21,546 nucleotides of DNA from an uncultured Eubacteriales bacterium (GTDB lineage Bacteria > Bacillota > Clostridia > Monoglobales > Monoglobaceae): positions 1-21,546 of the forward strand of contig CAJKNM010000023.1 of assembly GCA_905201285.1 (NCBI GenBank). The letters run 5' to 3'. Below, piece by piece: positions 1 to 7,682 of this stretch (positions within the stretch are counted from its first letter, which is position 1; every line of letters begins with the position of its first letter). The translations under genes were made by a program, and so were the position numbers. The notes beneath the pieces were generated by a model. The model made no database searches and was not told where the DNA came from. It was given only the letters and a program-made list of their open reading frames with translations.

Positions 1-163
1 CGCCGGTAAAGAGCCGCCACTCACCCTCTTTTGTTATTCCTATCATATGTATATTATACTTGCTCTTATCGAGAGACTTTATAACTGTTGTCGCTGAAAC
101 AAGCGATACCGAATGCTCGCTCGATACTCCTCCGAATATAACGCAGATGTCAAGCTTATTCAT
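1..163 (-). CDS. ddl: D-alanine--D-alanine ligase, N-terminal part (runs off the window)
   Basis: Only the first 54 codons are present; the gene continues past the window's left edge. The visible N-terminus carries IFGGVSSEHSVSL, the signature of the Ddl N-terminal domain (IFGGxSxEHxVSL), followed by a stretch like that leading into the ATP-grasp fold. The family joins two D-alanines with ATP in the cytoplasm to make the dipeptide ending the peptidoglycan stem. The start is the ATG at 163, preceded by AAAGGCGGAG about seven bases upstream. The gene is divergent from spoIIR with 173 AT-rich bases between; no convincing promoter was picked out there, although TTGTAC and TAATAT with a short 15-base spacer occur on this strand. 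Family assignment is firm for so short a fragment; D-Ala-D-Lac ligase specificity cannot be excluded. Confidence 0.88.
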   Translation of the reverse strand, partial: MNKLDICVIFGGVSSEHSVSLVSATTVIKSLDKSKYNIHMIGITKEGEWRLFTG

Positions 164-336
164 TTTAAACTCCGCCTTTCTTATAATAAAAAAATCACAC
201 AATACACCATATTATCATTAAATTATATTGTACAACTTTATGAAAAAAAAATCAATATGTATAAATACTAAATATGTGTTAAAAATATATTAAATTACAG
301 ATATTTTATTTATTTTTGTTTTTGGAGTGATACTTA

Positions 337-957
337 ATGAAAAAATTTAATAGAATTGTTTTTATTTTTATATCGATTTTTATGCTGGGAACGGTTTTAT
401 ACCTTGGTTATATCGAGAATATGAAGAAAGACATCGCCGATAACTTACTTCGGCTTCATATAGTCGGAGCGGACGATTCGGAATATTCACAAAACTTAAA
501 AATATGCGTCCGCGACCGAATTCTTTCCGATTTTTCAGAGGTGTTTTCGTATTGCGGCTCTCTTGAAGCCTCCGCCGCAAGGGCAAGGGAGTTAAAACCG
601 CGCATAGAAGCCGCCGCCGCGGATGAGCTTAAAAGCCGCGGCTGTAACGATTCGGTCAGCGCCGTGGTTGAGGAATGTCGTTTTCCGACCAAGAATTACG
701 GCGAAGTTACACTTCCGGGCGGTGTTTATACGGCGTTAAACATCCGTCTCGGCGCGGCAAGGGGACATAATTGGTGGTGCGTTATGTATCCGCCGCTTTG
801 TATAAACGGCGGGAACGCCGTAATAACCGACGCTTCAAAGGAAAAGCTTAAAACGTGCCTTTCTCCCGAGGAATATAGGCTTATTACATCGGGTGAAGAA
901 CCTGATGTAAAAATTAAATTTAAGCTTGCTGAATTATTGGGAAGATATTTTAAATAA
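337..957 (+). CDS. spoIIR: Stage II sporulation protein R
   Basis: 206 residues. A hydrophobic segment at about residues 6-25 serves as signal or anchor, followed by LRLHIVGADDS (39-49) and the family's most conserved stretch at about 126-155: LPGGVYTALNIRLG, then GHNWWCVMYPPLC. These identify SpoIIR, the forespore-made protein exported to the intermembrane space, where it triggers the protease SpoIIGA to process pro-SigmaE in the mother cell. Length fits the family. Start is ATG 337 with GGAGTGA seven bases upstream. SpoIIR is normally under SigmaF; I looked for a SigmaF-like GGNNANANTR -10 in the 170 bases upstream and saw no good match. A spore-protein gene follows 150 bases downstream on the same strand. 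Confidence 0.95.
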   Translation: MKKFNRIVFIFISIFMLGTVLYLGYIENMKKDIADNLLRLHIVGADDSEYSQNLKICVRDRILSDFSEVFSYCGSLEASAARARELKPRIEAAAADELKSRGCNDSVSAVVEECRFPTKNYGEVTLPGGVYTALNIRLGAARGHNWWCVMYPPLCINGGNAVITDASKEKLKTCLSPEEYRLITSGEEPDVKIKFKLAELLGRYFK

Positions 958-970
958 TTAAAAAATTGTC

Positions 971-1000
971 TGAGTATTTTAACTTTTGCGGCATATACTA
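971..1000 (+). promoter_or_regulatory. Possible SigmaG-type forespore promoter for the SASP gene
   Basis: TGAGTA (971-976) and TATACTA (994-1000) lie 17 bases apart. Each has one mismatch to the SigmaG consensus TGAATA / CATACTA. They sit about 110 bases upstream of the SASP start codon and just after spoIIR, which is where a forespore promoter would be expected. Inference from two short motifs only. Confidence 0.4.
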
Positions 1001-1107
1001 TTGGTGTAACATCGACGAAGCAAGAGCTTGCGGCGGTTTACAATTCTGATGGCGTCACAGTTTACTAAAAGAAAGATATGTATGTCATATCAATCATGAG
1101 GTGAAAT

Positions 1108-1278
1108 ATGAGCGGTCATAAAAATAAAATGTCAGAAGCCCTCAAAATGGAGGTCGCAAAGGAACTCGGCGTATACAACATTGTAAAGAAAGAAGGCTTC
1201 GGCGGAGTAACCTCCAGGGATTGCGGAAATATGGTAACAAAGGCCATAGAGATAGCAAACCGTTCGGTGGAGGGCTAA
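1108..1278 (+). CDS. Small acid-soluble spore protein, alpha/beta-type, short variant
   Basis: 56 residues. The core reads LKMEVAKELGVYNIVKKEGF, then GGVTSRDCGNMVTKAIEIAN. This matches the clostridial alpha/beta SASP pattern: a K-x-E-[IV]-A-x-E-L-G germination-protease site (expected cut after E15), a GG turn and a second helix with the SRDxGNMV block. These proteins coat DNA in the dormant spore, shift it to an A-like form and protect it from UV; on germination GPR degrades them. Start is ATG 1108 with GAGGTG four bases upstream. An internal Met at residue 8 is less likely because it lacks a ribosome site. It lies behind spoIIR, with a possible SigmaG promoter upstream and a strong terminator just after its stop. 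The single Cys is unusual relative to Bacillus SspA/B but occurs in clostridial variants. Confidence 0.85.
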   Translation: MSGHKNKMSEALKMEVAKELGVYNIVKKEGFGGVTSRDCGNMVTKAIEIANRSVEG

Positions 1279-1280
1279 CA

Positions 1281-1315
1281 AAATATACGGTTCGCAGATT
1301 GCGGACCGTATATTT
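1281..1315. terminator. Bidirectional intrinsic terminator
   Basis: Arms at 1281-1295 and 1301-1315 form a 15-bp stem (one G-U pair) around a five-base loop AGATT. T-rich runs follow on both strands (TTTTTATTT on plus; TTTTGTT on minus). It lies between the convergent ends of the SASP gene and the ABC exporter, starting three bases after the SASP stop and abutting the exporter's stop codon. Confidence 0.9.
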
Positions 1316-3079
1316 TTATTTCATTTCGTTAGCCATAGTATAGAACTGATGATAAATTCCGCCGAGCTTCATAAGCTCATCGTGGCTGCCCTCCTCGACG
1401 ATTCCTTCATCGGTCAGAACTAAGATTCGGTCGGAATTTCTTATGCTTGAAAGCCGGTGAGCAATAGTAAGGGTCGTTCTTCCCTCTGCCAGCCGATTGA
1501 GTGATTTTGCCACCGCGTATTCGCTCTCGTTGTCGAGAGCCGAGGTTGCTTCATCAAGAATGATAATAGCCGGGTTCTTGAGAAACACTCTCGCTATGCT
1601 GATACGCTGTTTCTGACCGCCCGAAAGCTTAACTCCGCGTTCGCCGACATATGTGTCATAGCCGTTTTTAAGCTCGCGTATAAACTCGTCCGCGCCTGCC
1701 CTTTTAGCGGCTTCTATTACCTCATCGCGGCTTGCGTCCGGCCTTCCGTAGCGGATATTTTCAAATATCGTTCCCGAAAACAGATATACGTCCTGTTGAA
1801 CCATACCGATGTTCTTTCTGAGGCTTTTTAAAGTAATCTTTTTTATATCCCTTCCGTCAATCGTGATTGTTCCGCCGGTCGGGTCATAGAATCGCGGAAT
1901 AAGGTTACATAGCGTGGTTTTTCCGCCGCCCGACGGGCCGACGATTGCAACCTTTTCGCCCGCGTGGATTTTAAGATTCAGGTTCGAGAATACTTCGTTG
2001 TGGTCGTCGGGGTATTCAAAAGTAACATTTTTAAATTCAATCTCGCCTTTGGGTGAGATTATGTCCGTTGCGTCGGGGTCATCAAATATATCAATATCCG
2101 CGTCCATAATCTGAAGAAAACGTTCTATTCCGGTCATTCCGCGCTGGAATTGTTCGGCGAATTCTATAATTCTTCGGATTGTGGCGATAAGCGTCGAAAC
2201 AAACATTACATACGCAACCATATCACCGGGCTGAATCTTTCGGTTTATCAGAAACAGGCCGCCGCCGACAAGCACGGTCAGATACATCAGTCCGTCAAAG
2301 ACTCGCGTCGAGGTCTGAAACAACCCCATAATCTTATAGGAATATTTTTTTATCCGCAGGAATTCGCGGTTACCGACGTCAAAACGTGCGTTTTCCATAT
2401 CCTCGTTTGCGAAAGCCTTGACAACTTTTTGACCGAGCAGGCTGTCCTCGATATTTGCGTTAAGCTCGCCTATCTGATAACGCTGCTCGGAAAAAGCCTT
2501 ACGCATCCGTTTGTTTATGGCACGGCACACGACCGTCATAATAGGAACAAACATAAATACAAGTAAGGTAAGAGGAAGATTTATTCTTGCAAGAATGATA
2601 AAAGAAACGGTTATCTTTATAAAAGCAATAAAAAACTCTTCGGGACAATGGTGCGAAAACTCGGTTATGTCAAACAGGTCGTTTGTGATTCGCCCCATTA
2701 TCTGACCGATTTTGGTGTTGTTATAGTATGAATCCGAAAGTTTCTGAAGGTGTGCATAGGCGTTTCTTCGCATATCGGTTTCGATTTTTGCACCCATTAC
2801 ATGGCCGGTGTTAGCCATATAATAGTTGGCAAAGCTGTCAATTACCCTGAGAACAAAGTACAAAAGTCCCAGGTTTAAAACCATACTGACGGTCAGCTGA
2901 GCAACATCGGCAATCGCCGTATTTGTTATCTTTCGGATTATCATAGGAAGAACCATTTCGCATACAGTTGTCAGTGCTGCACAGAAAAGGTCGAAAAAGA
3001 GCGTAGATTTATACGGTTTAAAGTACGGGAATATCCGCGCTATCAGTTCTTTTATGCTATACGTTTTTCTTTCCATCAT
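1316..3079 (-). CDS. ABC exporter, fused membrane and ATPase half-transporter (MsbA/LmrA-type)
   Basis: 587 residues, usual length for a homodimer-forming half exporter. The membrane domain (about 1-325) has six hydrophobic segments. The ATPase domain (about 345-587) shows Walker A GPSGGGKTT (381-389), Q-loop VQQD (427-430), signature LSGGQKQR (485-492), Walker B IIILDEA with catalytic Glu510, and the switch His541 in IAHRLS. All catalytic residues are intact. It should export lipids, drugs or peptides from the cytoplasmic membrane; substrate cannot be read from sequence. The first of two consecutive ATGs is chosen because CGGAG lies five bases upstream. It has its own consensus promoter and the shared terminator, so it looks monocistronic although it follows the two-component operon on the same strand. 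Confidence 0.93.
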   Translation of the reverse strand: MMERKTYSIKELIARIFPYFKPYKSTLFFDLFCAALTTVCEMVLPMIIRKITNTAIADVAQLTVSMVLNLGLLYFVLRVIDSFANYYMANTGHVMGAKIETDMRRNAYAHLQKLSDSYYNNTKIGQIMGRITNDLFDITEFSHHCPEEFFIAFIKITVSFIILARINLPLTLLVFMFVPIMTVVCRAINKRMRKAFSEQRYQIGELNANIEDSLLGQKVVKAFANEDMENARFDVGNREFLRIKKYSYKIMGLFQTSTRVFDGLMYLTVLVGGGLFLINRKIQPGDMVAYVMFVSTLIATIRRIIEFAEQFQRGMTGIERFLQIMDADIDIFDDPDATDIISPKGEIEFKNVTFEYPDDHNEVFSNLNLKIHAGEKVAIVGPSGGGKTTLCNLIPRFYDPTGGTITIDGRDIKKITLKSLRKNIGMVQQDVYLFSGTIFENIRYGRPDASRDEVIEAAKRAGADEFIRELKNGYDTYVGERGVKLSGGQKQRISIARVFLKNPAIIILDEATSALDNESEYAVAKSLNRLAEGRTTLTIAHRLSSIRNSDRILVLTDEGIVEEGSHDELMKLGGIYHQFYTMANEMK

Positions 3080-3108
3080 CGTATCTCCGTTTCAAATTAT
3101 ATCAATTC

Positions 3109-3137
3109 AGTATAGCATATTCGGCGAACTTTTGCAA
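3109..3137 (-). promoter_or_regulatory. SigA promoter of the ABC exporter
   Basis: On the minus strand TTGCAA (3137-3132), 17-base spacer, TATACT (3114-3109), with TG one base before the -10 (extended -10). It lies 30 bases upstream of the exporter's start codon. Confidence 0.75.
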
Positions 3138-3183
3138 GCAGTATTTAGATTGCAGCCTGTGCAGAGGTGTATCTGCGCTAAGG

Positions 3184-3873
3184 TTATATCCTGAATCTAT
3201 AGCCCGCACCCCAGACGGTTTCAATGTATTTGTTACCCGAGCGGCCCTTGTCAATTTTGTCTCTTATCCTCTGAATATGTACCGTTACGGTCGAAACATC
3301 GCCCATTGCGTCCATACCCCAGATTCGGTCAAAGAGACGTTCCTTGCTGAATACAATATTTGGGTTTTCGGCAAGAAACAGCAAGAGTTCATATTCCTTA
3401 ACCGGCATAGCGACCTCGGTTCCGTCAACATAAACGCGCCGCGCGTTTTTGTCAATTTTAAGACCGCGTATGGTTAAGATGTCCGCCTTTTTTTCGGGGT
3501 TTTTCGCTACAAGCTTCTCATAGCGGCTTATGTGGGTCTTGACCCTTGCCACTAACTCGGACGGCGAAAACGGTTTTGTCATATAGTCGTCTGCACCGAG
3601 ACCGAGACCGCGGATCTTGTCAACCTCGTCACCCTTGGCCGACAGGAATATGATTGGAATATCCTTGTTTCGGCGAAGCTCCTTACAGATTGAAAAACCG
3701 TCCCTTCCGGGAAGCATTATATCCACAATAACAAGAGCATAGTCGCCCCGCTGTGCCATTTGGAGACCGGTGTTTCCGTCCATCGCTATGTCACATTCAA
3801 ATCCGTTCATCGTGAGATAGTCGTTTTCAAGCTCCGCTATGCTTAAATCGTCCTCTATAATTAAAATTTTCAT
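3184..3873 (-). CDS. OmpR/PhoB-family response regulator
   Basis: 229 residues. Receiver domain (1-120) with acidic pocket EDD (7-9), phospho-acceptor Asp51 in VDIMLPG, Ser78 and Lys100 in the DDYMTKPF motif. Winged-helix DNA-binding domain (about 135-229) ends in VTVHIQRIRDKI and VWGAGYRF, typical of OmpR/PhoB. It should be phosphorylated by the kinase encoded just upstream, with which it overlaps by four bases (ATGA), and then bind promoter DNA. As the last gene of the exported protein/ABC/kinase operon it most likely regulates that operon. After its stop only a five-pair hairpin without a T-run is visible (3161-3176), so transcription may continue toward the ABC exporter. Confidence 0.93.
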   Translation of the reverse strand: MKILIIEDDLSIAELENDYLTMNGFECDIAMDGNTGLQMAQRGDYALVIVDIMLPGRDGFSICKELRRNKDIPIIFLSAKGDEVDKIRGLGLGADDYMTKPFSPSELVARVKTHISRYEKLVAKNPEKKADILTIRGLKIDKNARRVYVDGTEVAMPVKEYELLLFLAENPNIVFSKERLFDRIWGMDAMGDVSTVTVHIQRIRDKIDKGRSGNKYIETVWGAGYRFRI

Positions 3874-5000
3874 TCTTGTTCACCCTTTCTTAAGACGGCG
3901 TTAGGCAGGAAAACCGATATTTCCGTTCCTGTGCCGAGCTTACTTCTCGCCCATATCTTTCCGCCGTGGTCGGCAATAATTTTTTTGCATATCGAAAGTC
4001 CGAGACCATTACCCTCAATCGTGGTATTCCGCGATGGGTCCGCCCGATAGAATTCATCGAATATCGAGGGGAGGTCGCTCTCCGAAATTCCCTTGCCGGA
4101 ATCTGAAAACGTCATAACCACGCCGTTTTCAGTAATTTCACCGAATATTTTTAAGCTTCCTCGGCCGAATTTTTTGTACTTTATGGCATTTGTTATGATA
4201 TTGGAAAAGACTCGGCGGAGCTTTTCCTTATCGAGCATCGCGGTGATATGCATGTCGGGAATGTCAATTTCTAAATCCATATCCGCGTTTTGAAGGTCTA
4301 TACAGAACTCGTCAGCGCAGTTCCTCAGAAATTCAAAGACATCCGTTTTTGTGCGGTTGTATTGCATCTTCCCCAGCTCGAGTTTGGAATAAATCGAGAG
4401 ATTTTCAACCATCTGTTCGATGGCTTCGGCCTTGGCATAGATGGTGTTTAGATAATGCCGCTGTTTTTCGGGGGTGTCGGCAATACCGTCTCGGATTCCC
4501 TCGATATAACCCTTTATAGAGGTAATGGGAGTTTTTATATCGTGTGAGATATTGACGATAAGCATACGCCGGTCATTGTCCTTTTTTATATTCATTCTCA
4601 CACTTCGCTGAAGCCTCAGGCGAAGCTCTTCAAACGACAGAGAAATTTCGCGAAGCTCCCTGTCGCCCGAGCAAGAAAATTCATAGTTTAAATCTCCGTT
4701 TTTTAAATGCCAAAGAGCGTCTGAAATTTTTCCGAGAGGAATCAGAATACTTCGTCCGACATAGAGCTGAACGCATACGGCGGTAACCAGAATCACGGCA
4801 AGCGACATAATTCCCCATATAACTATAAGCTTGACTATATACGGGTCGGAAAGATAAATTCCGTTGTCAGGAGAAAAACTGACCTCAGGGTGAATAATCA
4901 AAAACACGCCGACAAGCAGTGCCGATAATACGATTATCAGCACTGCCGGAATAACAGTCATTATTAAAACTGAGATTAAAAGCTTTTTCTTAATCGACAT
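3870..5000 (-). CDS. Membrane sensor histidine kinase
   Basis: 376 residues. Two membrane helices (about 8-35 and 55-80) flank a very short external loop (about 20 residues), then a HAMP region (about 80-135), the HisKA box NISHDIKTPITS with His153, the N-box NIITNAIKY (Asn271), G1 box DSGKGI (300-305) and G2 box GNGLGLSI (330-337). All catalytic motifs are intact. The short external loop resembles intramembrane-sensing kinases that work with BcrAB/BceAB-type transporters and sense through the transporter rather than by binding ligand themselves; this fits the ABC genes immediately upstream. Start ATG 5000 has GGGGAT about eight bases upstream. The gene begins 41 bases after the permease stop and overlaps the response regulator by four bases. 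Confidence 0.93.
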   Translation of the reverse strand: MSIKKKLLISVLIMTVIPAVLIIVLSALLVGVFLIIHPEVSFSPDNGIYLSDPYIVKLIVIWGIMSLAVILVTAVCVQLYVGRSILIPLGKISDALWHLKNGDLNYEFSCSGDRELREISLSFEELRLRLQRSVRMNIKKDNDRRMLIVNISHDIKTPITSIKGYIEGIRDGIADTPEKQRHYLNTIYAKAEAIEQMVENLSIYSKLELGKMQYNRTKTDVFEFLRNCADEFCIDLQNADMDLEIDIPDMHITAMLDKEKLRRVFSNIITNAIKYKKFGRGSLKIFGEITENGVVMTFSDSGKGISESDLPSIFDEFYRADPSRNTTIEGNGLGLSICKKIIADHGGKIWARSKLGTGTEISVFLPNAVLRKGEQE

Positions 5001-5041
5001 ACGGATATCCCCAATCTGTATCTCTGATTCGTCCGGAATTT

Positions 5042-5785
5042 TTAATATTCACGCGAGAGAAAGAGCCAGTATCCCGCGCTGAATAGGGTCACGCCGTAAC
5101 CCAAAAGCAACAGCGTCTTTGAACCGAGCTCTTTAATATGCACCGCTGTGCCGAGCCAAAGCCTGTGCCATTGCATATAGCTTGTAAACAAAAGACCGTC
5201 CATAACCGGAACAAATACTCCTATTGCCTTTGCGAGAATGTATACAACAATACACAGAAACATAGCCGAGGTCGGGCCTTTGGTTATCTGGTTAAGCGCC
5301 GCGGCCAAAAGAATAAGTATAAAAACCGGAATAAGGTCAAGAAGATAAGCGCCCAATGAGTAAGGCACATTCTCCGCCGTGCCGGAAAAAAATGAGCAGA
5401 CAGCCGCGGCGGCAAAGGTTATAAGCATTATCGCCGCGCATATGAGGAACACCGCGATAACCTTAGCCAGATAAATTTTAAATCGCGATACCGGGCGCAT
5501 AAGCTGAGCTTTTATTGTTTGATTATGATATTCCGAGGCGAACAGGTCACATGACGCCATTATTGCGATAAGCGGAATAACAAACTGTGTCATCATAGGA
5601 AGAATCGTCATCGGCATATTTATGGTGAATTTTAGCTGTGCCGAGACCGTGACCTTACTTAAAAGAGCGGACAAAAGCGTACCCAAAACACAGATTGCGG
5701 CCATAATAATCGAAAAAACGGTATATTTCTTTCTGAGCGACAGCTTTTTTGTCTCACAGCACAGACACGCAAAAAATTTTCTCAT
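5042..5785 (-). CDS. ABC-2-type transporter permease (BcrB-like)
   Basis: 247 residues, about six hydrophobic segments. After the first two helices comes ASEYHNQTIKAQLMRPVSR (about 83-101), the cytoplasmic coupling stretch typical of ABC-2 permeases in bacitracin and lantibiotic immunity transporters. It overlaps the ATPase gene by four bases, so the two are translationally coupled and should form one transporter. Role by family: membrane part of an exporter removing peptide antibiotics or other amphipathic compounds from the membrane. The substrate is unknown. One permease gene is present, so it would act as a homodimer or with a partner encoded elsewhere. Confidence 0.85.
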   Translation of the reverse strand: MRKFFACLCCETKKLSLRKKYTVFSIIMAAICVLGTLLSALLSKVTVSAQLKFTINMPMTILPMMTQFVIPLIAIMASCDLFASEYHNQTIKAQLMRPVSRFKIYLAKVIAVFLICAAIMLITFAAAAVCSFFSGTAENVPYSLGAYLLDLIPVFILILLAAALNQITKGPTSAMFLCIVVYILAKAIGVFVPVMDGLLFTSYMQWHRLWLGTAVHIKELGSKTLLLLGYGVTLFSAGYWLFLSREY

Positions 5786-6513
5786 AATTCAATGCTCCCT
5801 TCTGCCTCGCGCACCAGGGCGAGGTAATAATCCTCAAGGCTCGGATGGAACTTTAACGCCCCGTCAAGTGTATCATAAGCCAAAAGATAACCCTCGTGAA
5901 TAACCGCGGTGTGAGTACAAATTTTTTCGAGTTCGGGCGCAATATGCCCCGAAATCAAAAAGGTTGTTCCGTATTCCTCTGATAATTTCAGAATAAGCTC
6001 GCGGATGTGAACAACGCCCTCTATGTCGAGACCGTTGAAGGGTTCGTCAAGAACCAAGAATCCGGGGTTTGAAAGAAGCGCGAGAGCAATGCCGAGACGC
6101 TGTTTCATTCCCATAGAAAACCTGTCCGCACGGTCGTTCTTAAAGGGTGAGAGCTTGACTATGTCTAAAACCTTGTCTATGCGGTCGTTTCCTATGTTAT
6201 AGTATCCCGCCGCCATTTTTAAGTTTTGTTCTGCTGTCGCCGCACCGTAGATTGCCGGTGCTTCTATTAAAAAACCTGCGTTTTCGAGAGCCTTTTCGGT
6301 GTTATCCGCCACATCGTTCCCGAAAATCTTAATCGTTCCCGAATCGGGCGCGGTCATTCCGCAGATTGCTTTCATAGTGGTGGTCTTGCCCGACCCGTTA
6401 GGACCGAGCAAGCCGACAATATCGCCCCTGTTTACCGTTAGGCTGAGATCTTTTACACCTCTGCCGTTTCGGTAAAGCTTTTTAAAATTTGTTATCTCAA
6501 GTACAGGCTGCAT
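5782..6513 (-). CDS. ABC transporter ATPase, BcrA-like
   Basis: 243 residues from the chosen start. Walker A GPNGSGKTT (37-45), signature FSMGMKQRL (132-140), Walker B FLVLDEP (152-158) and switch His190 are intact. The Q-loop position carries Glu in GFLIEAPAIY (80-89), as in bacitracin/lantibiotic-immunity ATPases, which supports a BcrA-like rather than uptake-transporter assignment. The start at 6513 is preferred over an in-frame ATG at 6546 because GGAGGG lies six bases before it and the longer form would overlap the upstream stop. It lies 19 bases after the exported-protein gene and overlaps the permease gene by four bases, within one operon with a two-component system. Confidence 0.88.
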   Translation of the reverse strand: MQPVLEITNFKKLYRNGRGVKDLSLTVNRGDIVGLLGPNGSGKTTTMKAICGMTAPDSGTIKIFGNDVADNTEKALENAGFLIEAPAIYGAATAEQNLKMAAGYYNIGNDRIDKVLDIVKLSPFKNDRADRFSMGMKQRLGIALALLSNPGFLVLDEPFNGLDIEGVVHIRELILKLSEEYGTTFLISGHIAPELEKICTHTAVIHEGYLLAYDTLDGALKFHPSLEDYYLALVREAEGSIEL

Positions 6514-6532
6514 AACTTTCCCTCCGCTAAAA

Positions 6533-7501
6533 TTAGTCTGCATCAACCGATTCGTCCTCGTCGATAGATATTTGATATCTCTTCTGCTGCTCTTTTTTCA
6601 TCTGTTTTATTTCCTCGTCAGAGAACCGTTCTATTTCGGTGCTTCCGTAGTCATAGAGGTCAAAGTCCGCGTTAAGATTCATCACGTGTTCGCCTCCGCT
6701 TGTGTCATAGCCGATGAAGTTAAAGCTTCCCCTGATTTTTGTCGGGTTACCGTCCTTGTCAATTGTCATAAGAAAGCTTGCGTCCTTGATATACGGTTCA
6801 CCCGAGCCTATAAACTTACTCATCTGTTTATCCATCTCGTTGGTCGCTTCGGTGTCGAGATTCTCGTTGTAGCTTTTTTGAATAAGCGACGCCATCAGCG
6901 AAATTCCCGAGTTCACATATGACGGCATCTGGTCTCTTGAAAGCGTCATCGAATATGTCCTGACTCCGTCCTCATTGGAAACGGGGACGAGGTTGTTTTT
7001 CAGGTCGCCGACCAGAACGTCGCCTATCGATTCGGCAAAGCCGATAAACTTACTCGTTGAGATGTCGTCTGTGCCGAATATTTGCTCGCCGAGGTTTTTT
7101 TCGTTTCCGTAATATTCGGGGTCTCTTTCATAAATAAACGAGTCACTGTTCTGAAATTTTCCTATAGTATAGTTATCCTGATGCTGAGCGAGATACCAAT
7201 AGCCTTCACCGCCGTTTACCGAGTTATCCTCGGTTGTGGTTTCCGAGCGGTATGACGGGTTTCCGCCGAGGTTGAACTTATTGGTTTTATACCAATTGTA
7301 GAGGTCGCTTCCGTCAACCGTTGCCTTTGCGGTAATATCAATCGAAAGGTTATCCGCATATAAAATCTTTTTAAGCGAGTCCTTACAGGTGGTATAGCCG
7401 CTTGCGCTGTCATAGTTTGCAAAAACCGCGCCGGTTAAAAGAATGACGCCGACGCCGAGACTGATTACCGCCTTTAAACGTTTATTTGATTTTTTATTCA
7501 T
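6533..7501 (-). CDS. Exported protein of unknown function heading the ABC/two-component operon
   Basis: 322 residues, not recognised. A basic N-terminus and hydrophobic segment (about 10-28) end in AVFA followed by Asn29, a plausible signal peptidase site, though it could instead remain as an anchor. There is no lipobox; the lone Cys39 is not in a lipoprotein context. The outer part is polar, rich in Asp, Asn, Ser and Tyr, looks beta-rich, and closes with a Lys/Gln stretch and an acidic tail (SIDEDESVDAD). Start ATG 7501 has GGAGTGA eight bases upstream. As first gene of the operon, 19 bases ahead of the BcrA-like ATPase, it may bind or sense the compound handled by the transporter, or report envelope damage to the kinase. 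That is inference; a LolA/LppX-like carrier fold is possible but unproven. Confidence 0.8.
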   Translation of the reverse strand: MNKKSNKRLKAVISLGVGVILLTGAVFANYDSASGYTTCKDSLKKILYADNLSIDITAKATVDGSDLYNWYKTNKFNLGGNPSYRSETTTEDNSVNGGEGYWYLAQHQDNYTIGKFQNSDSFIYERDPEYYGNEKNLGEQIFGTDDISTSKFIGFAESIGDVLVGDLKNNLVPVSNEDGVRTYSMTLSRDQMPSYVNSGISLMASLIQKSYNENLDTEATNEMDKQMSKFIGSGEPYIKDASFLMTIDKDGNPTKIRGSFNFIGYDTSGGEHVMNLNADFDLYDYGSTEIERFSDEEIKQMKKEQQKRYQISIDEDESVDAD

Positions 7502-7529
7502 ATAGAATCACTCCTGTTTTGATTGAGTT

Positions 7530-7571
7530 CAGACAACCGCTGCCGACAGCAAAATAAACCTTTATTGTCTG
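7530..7571 (-). promoter_or_regulatory. Hairpin in the 5' leader of the exported-protein/ABC/kinase operon
   Basis: CAGACAA (7530-7536) pairs perfectly with TTGTCTG (7565-7571). Inside is a second small hairpin with arms GCTG (7539-7542) and CAGC (7547-7550). It lies between the likely -10 box and the ribosome site of the first gene, so it would be part of the mRNA leader. No long T-run follows, so it is not an obvious terminator. Function unknown. Confidence 0.4.
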
Positions 7572-7577
7572 ACTGTA

Positions 7578-7605
7578 ATTATATTATAAATCGGGGTTAT
7601 TGAAA
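7578..7605 (-). promoter_or_regulatory. Probable activator-dependent promoter of the exported-protein/ABC/kinase operon
   Basis: Two overlapping TATAAT boxes occur on the minus strand (7583-7578 and 7588-7583). The best-placed -35, TTTCAA at 7605-7600 with a 16-base spacer, matches the consensus poorly. A good -10 with a poor -35 fits a promoter needing an activator such as the operon's own response regulator. Confidence 0.35.
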
Positions 7606-7621
7606 GTTCTTTAAGTACAAA

Positions 7622-7657
7622 TAAACATTTTATAAATATTTTGTGTTAGAATGTTTA
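7622..7657. repeat. Perfect 8-bp inverted repeat upstream of the operon promoter
   Basis: TAAACATT (7622-7629) and AATGTTTA (7650-7657) are exact inverted copies 20 bases apart. They lie just upstream of the putative promoter of the exported-protein operon and 25 bases after the rdgB stop. They could be an operator or a weak rdgB terminator; the AT-rich stem with only a TTT run makes the latter poor. Confidence 0.4.
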
Positions 7658-7682
7658 CAGTTAAGATGTTTTCGGAGCAGTA

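Noticed and set aside
164..336. SigmaF promoter for spoIIR and SigA promoter for ddl in the divergent gap
   Set aside because: The gap is AT-rich with many near matches (for example TTGTAC and TAATAT with a 15-base spacer toward ddl), but none has both boxes and spacing good enough to claim.
2150..2566. 138-residue plus-strand reading frame inside the ABC exporter gene
   Set aside because: It lies wholly antisense to a well-supported ABC exporter, has no family features and no ribosome site; it is a coding-strand shadow.
3161..3176. Hairpin GCAGA/TCTGC after the response regulator as a terminator
   Set aside because: The stem is only five pairs and no T-run follows on the minus strand, so it was not listed as a terminator.
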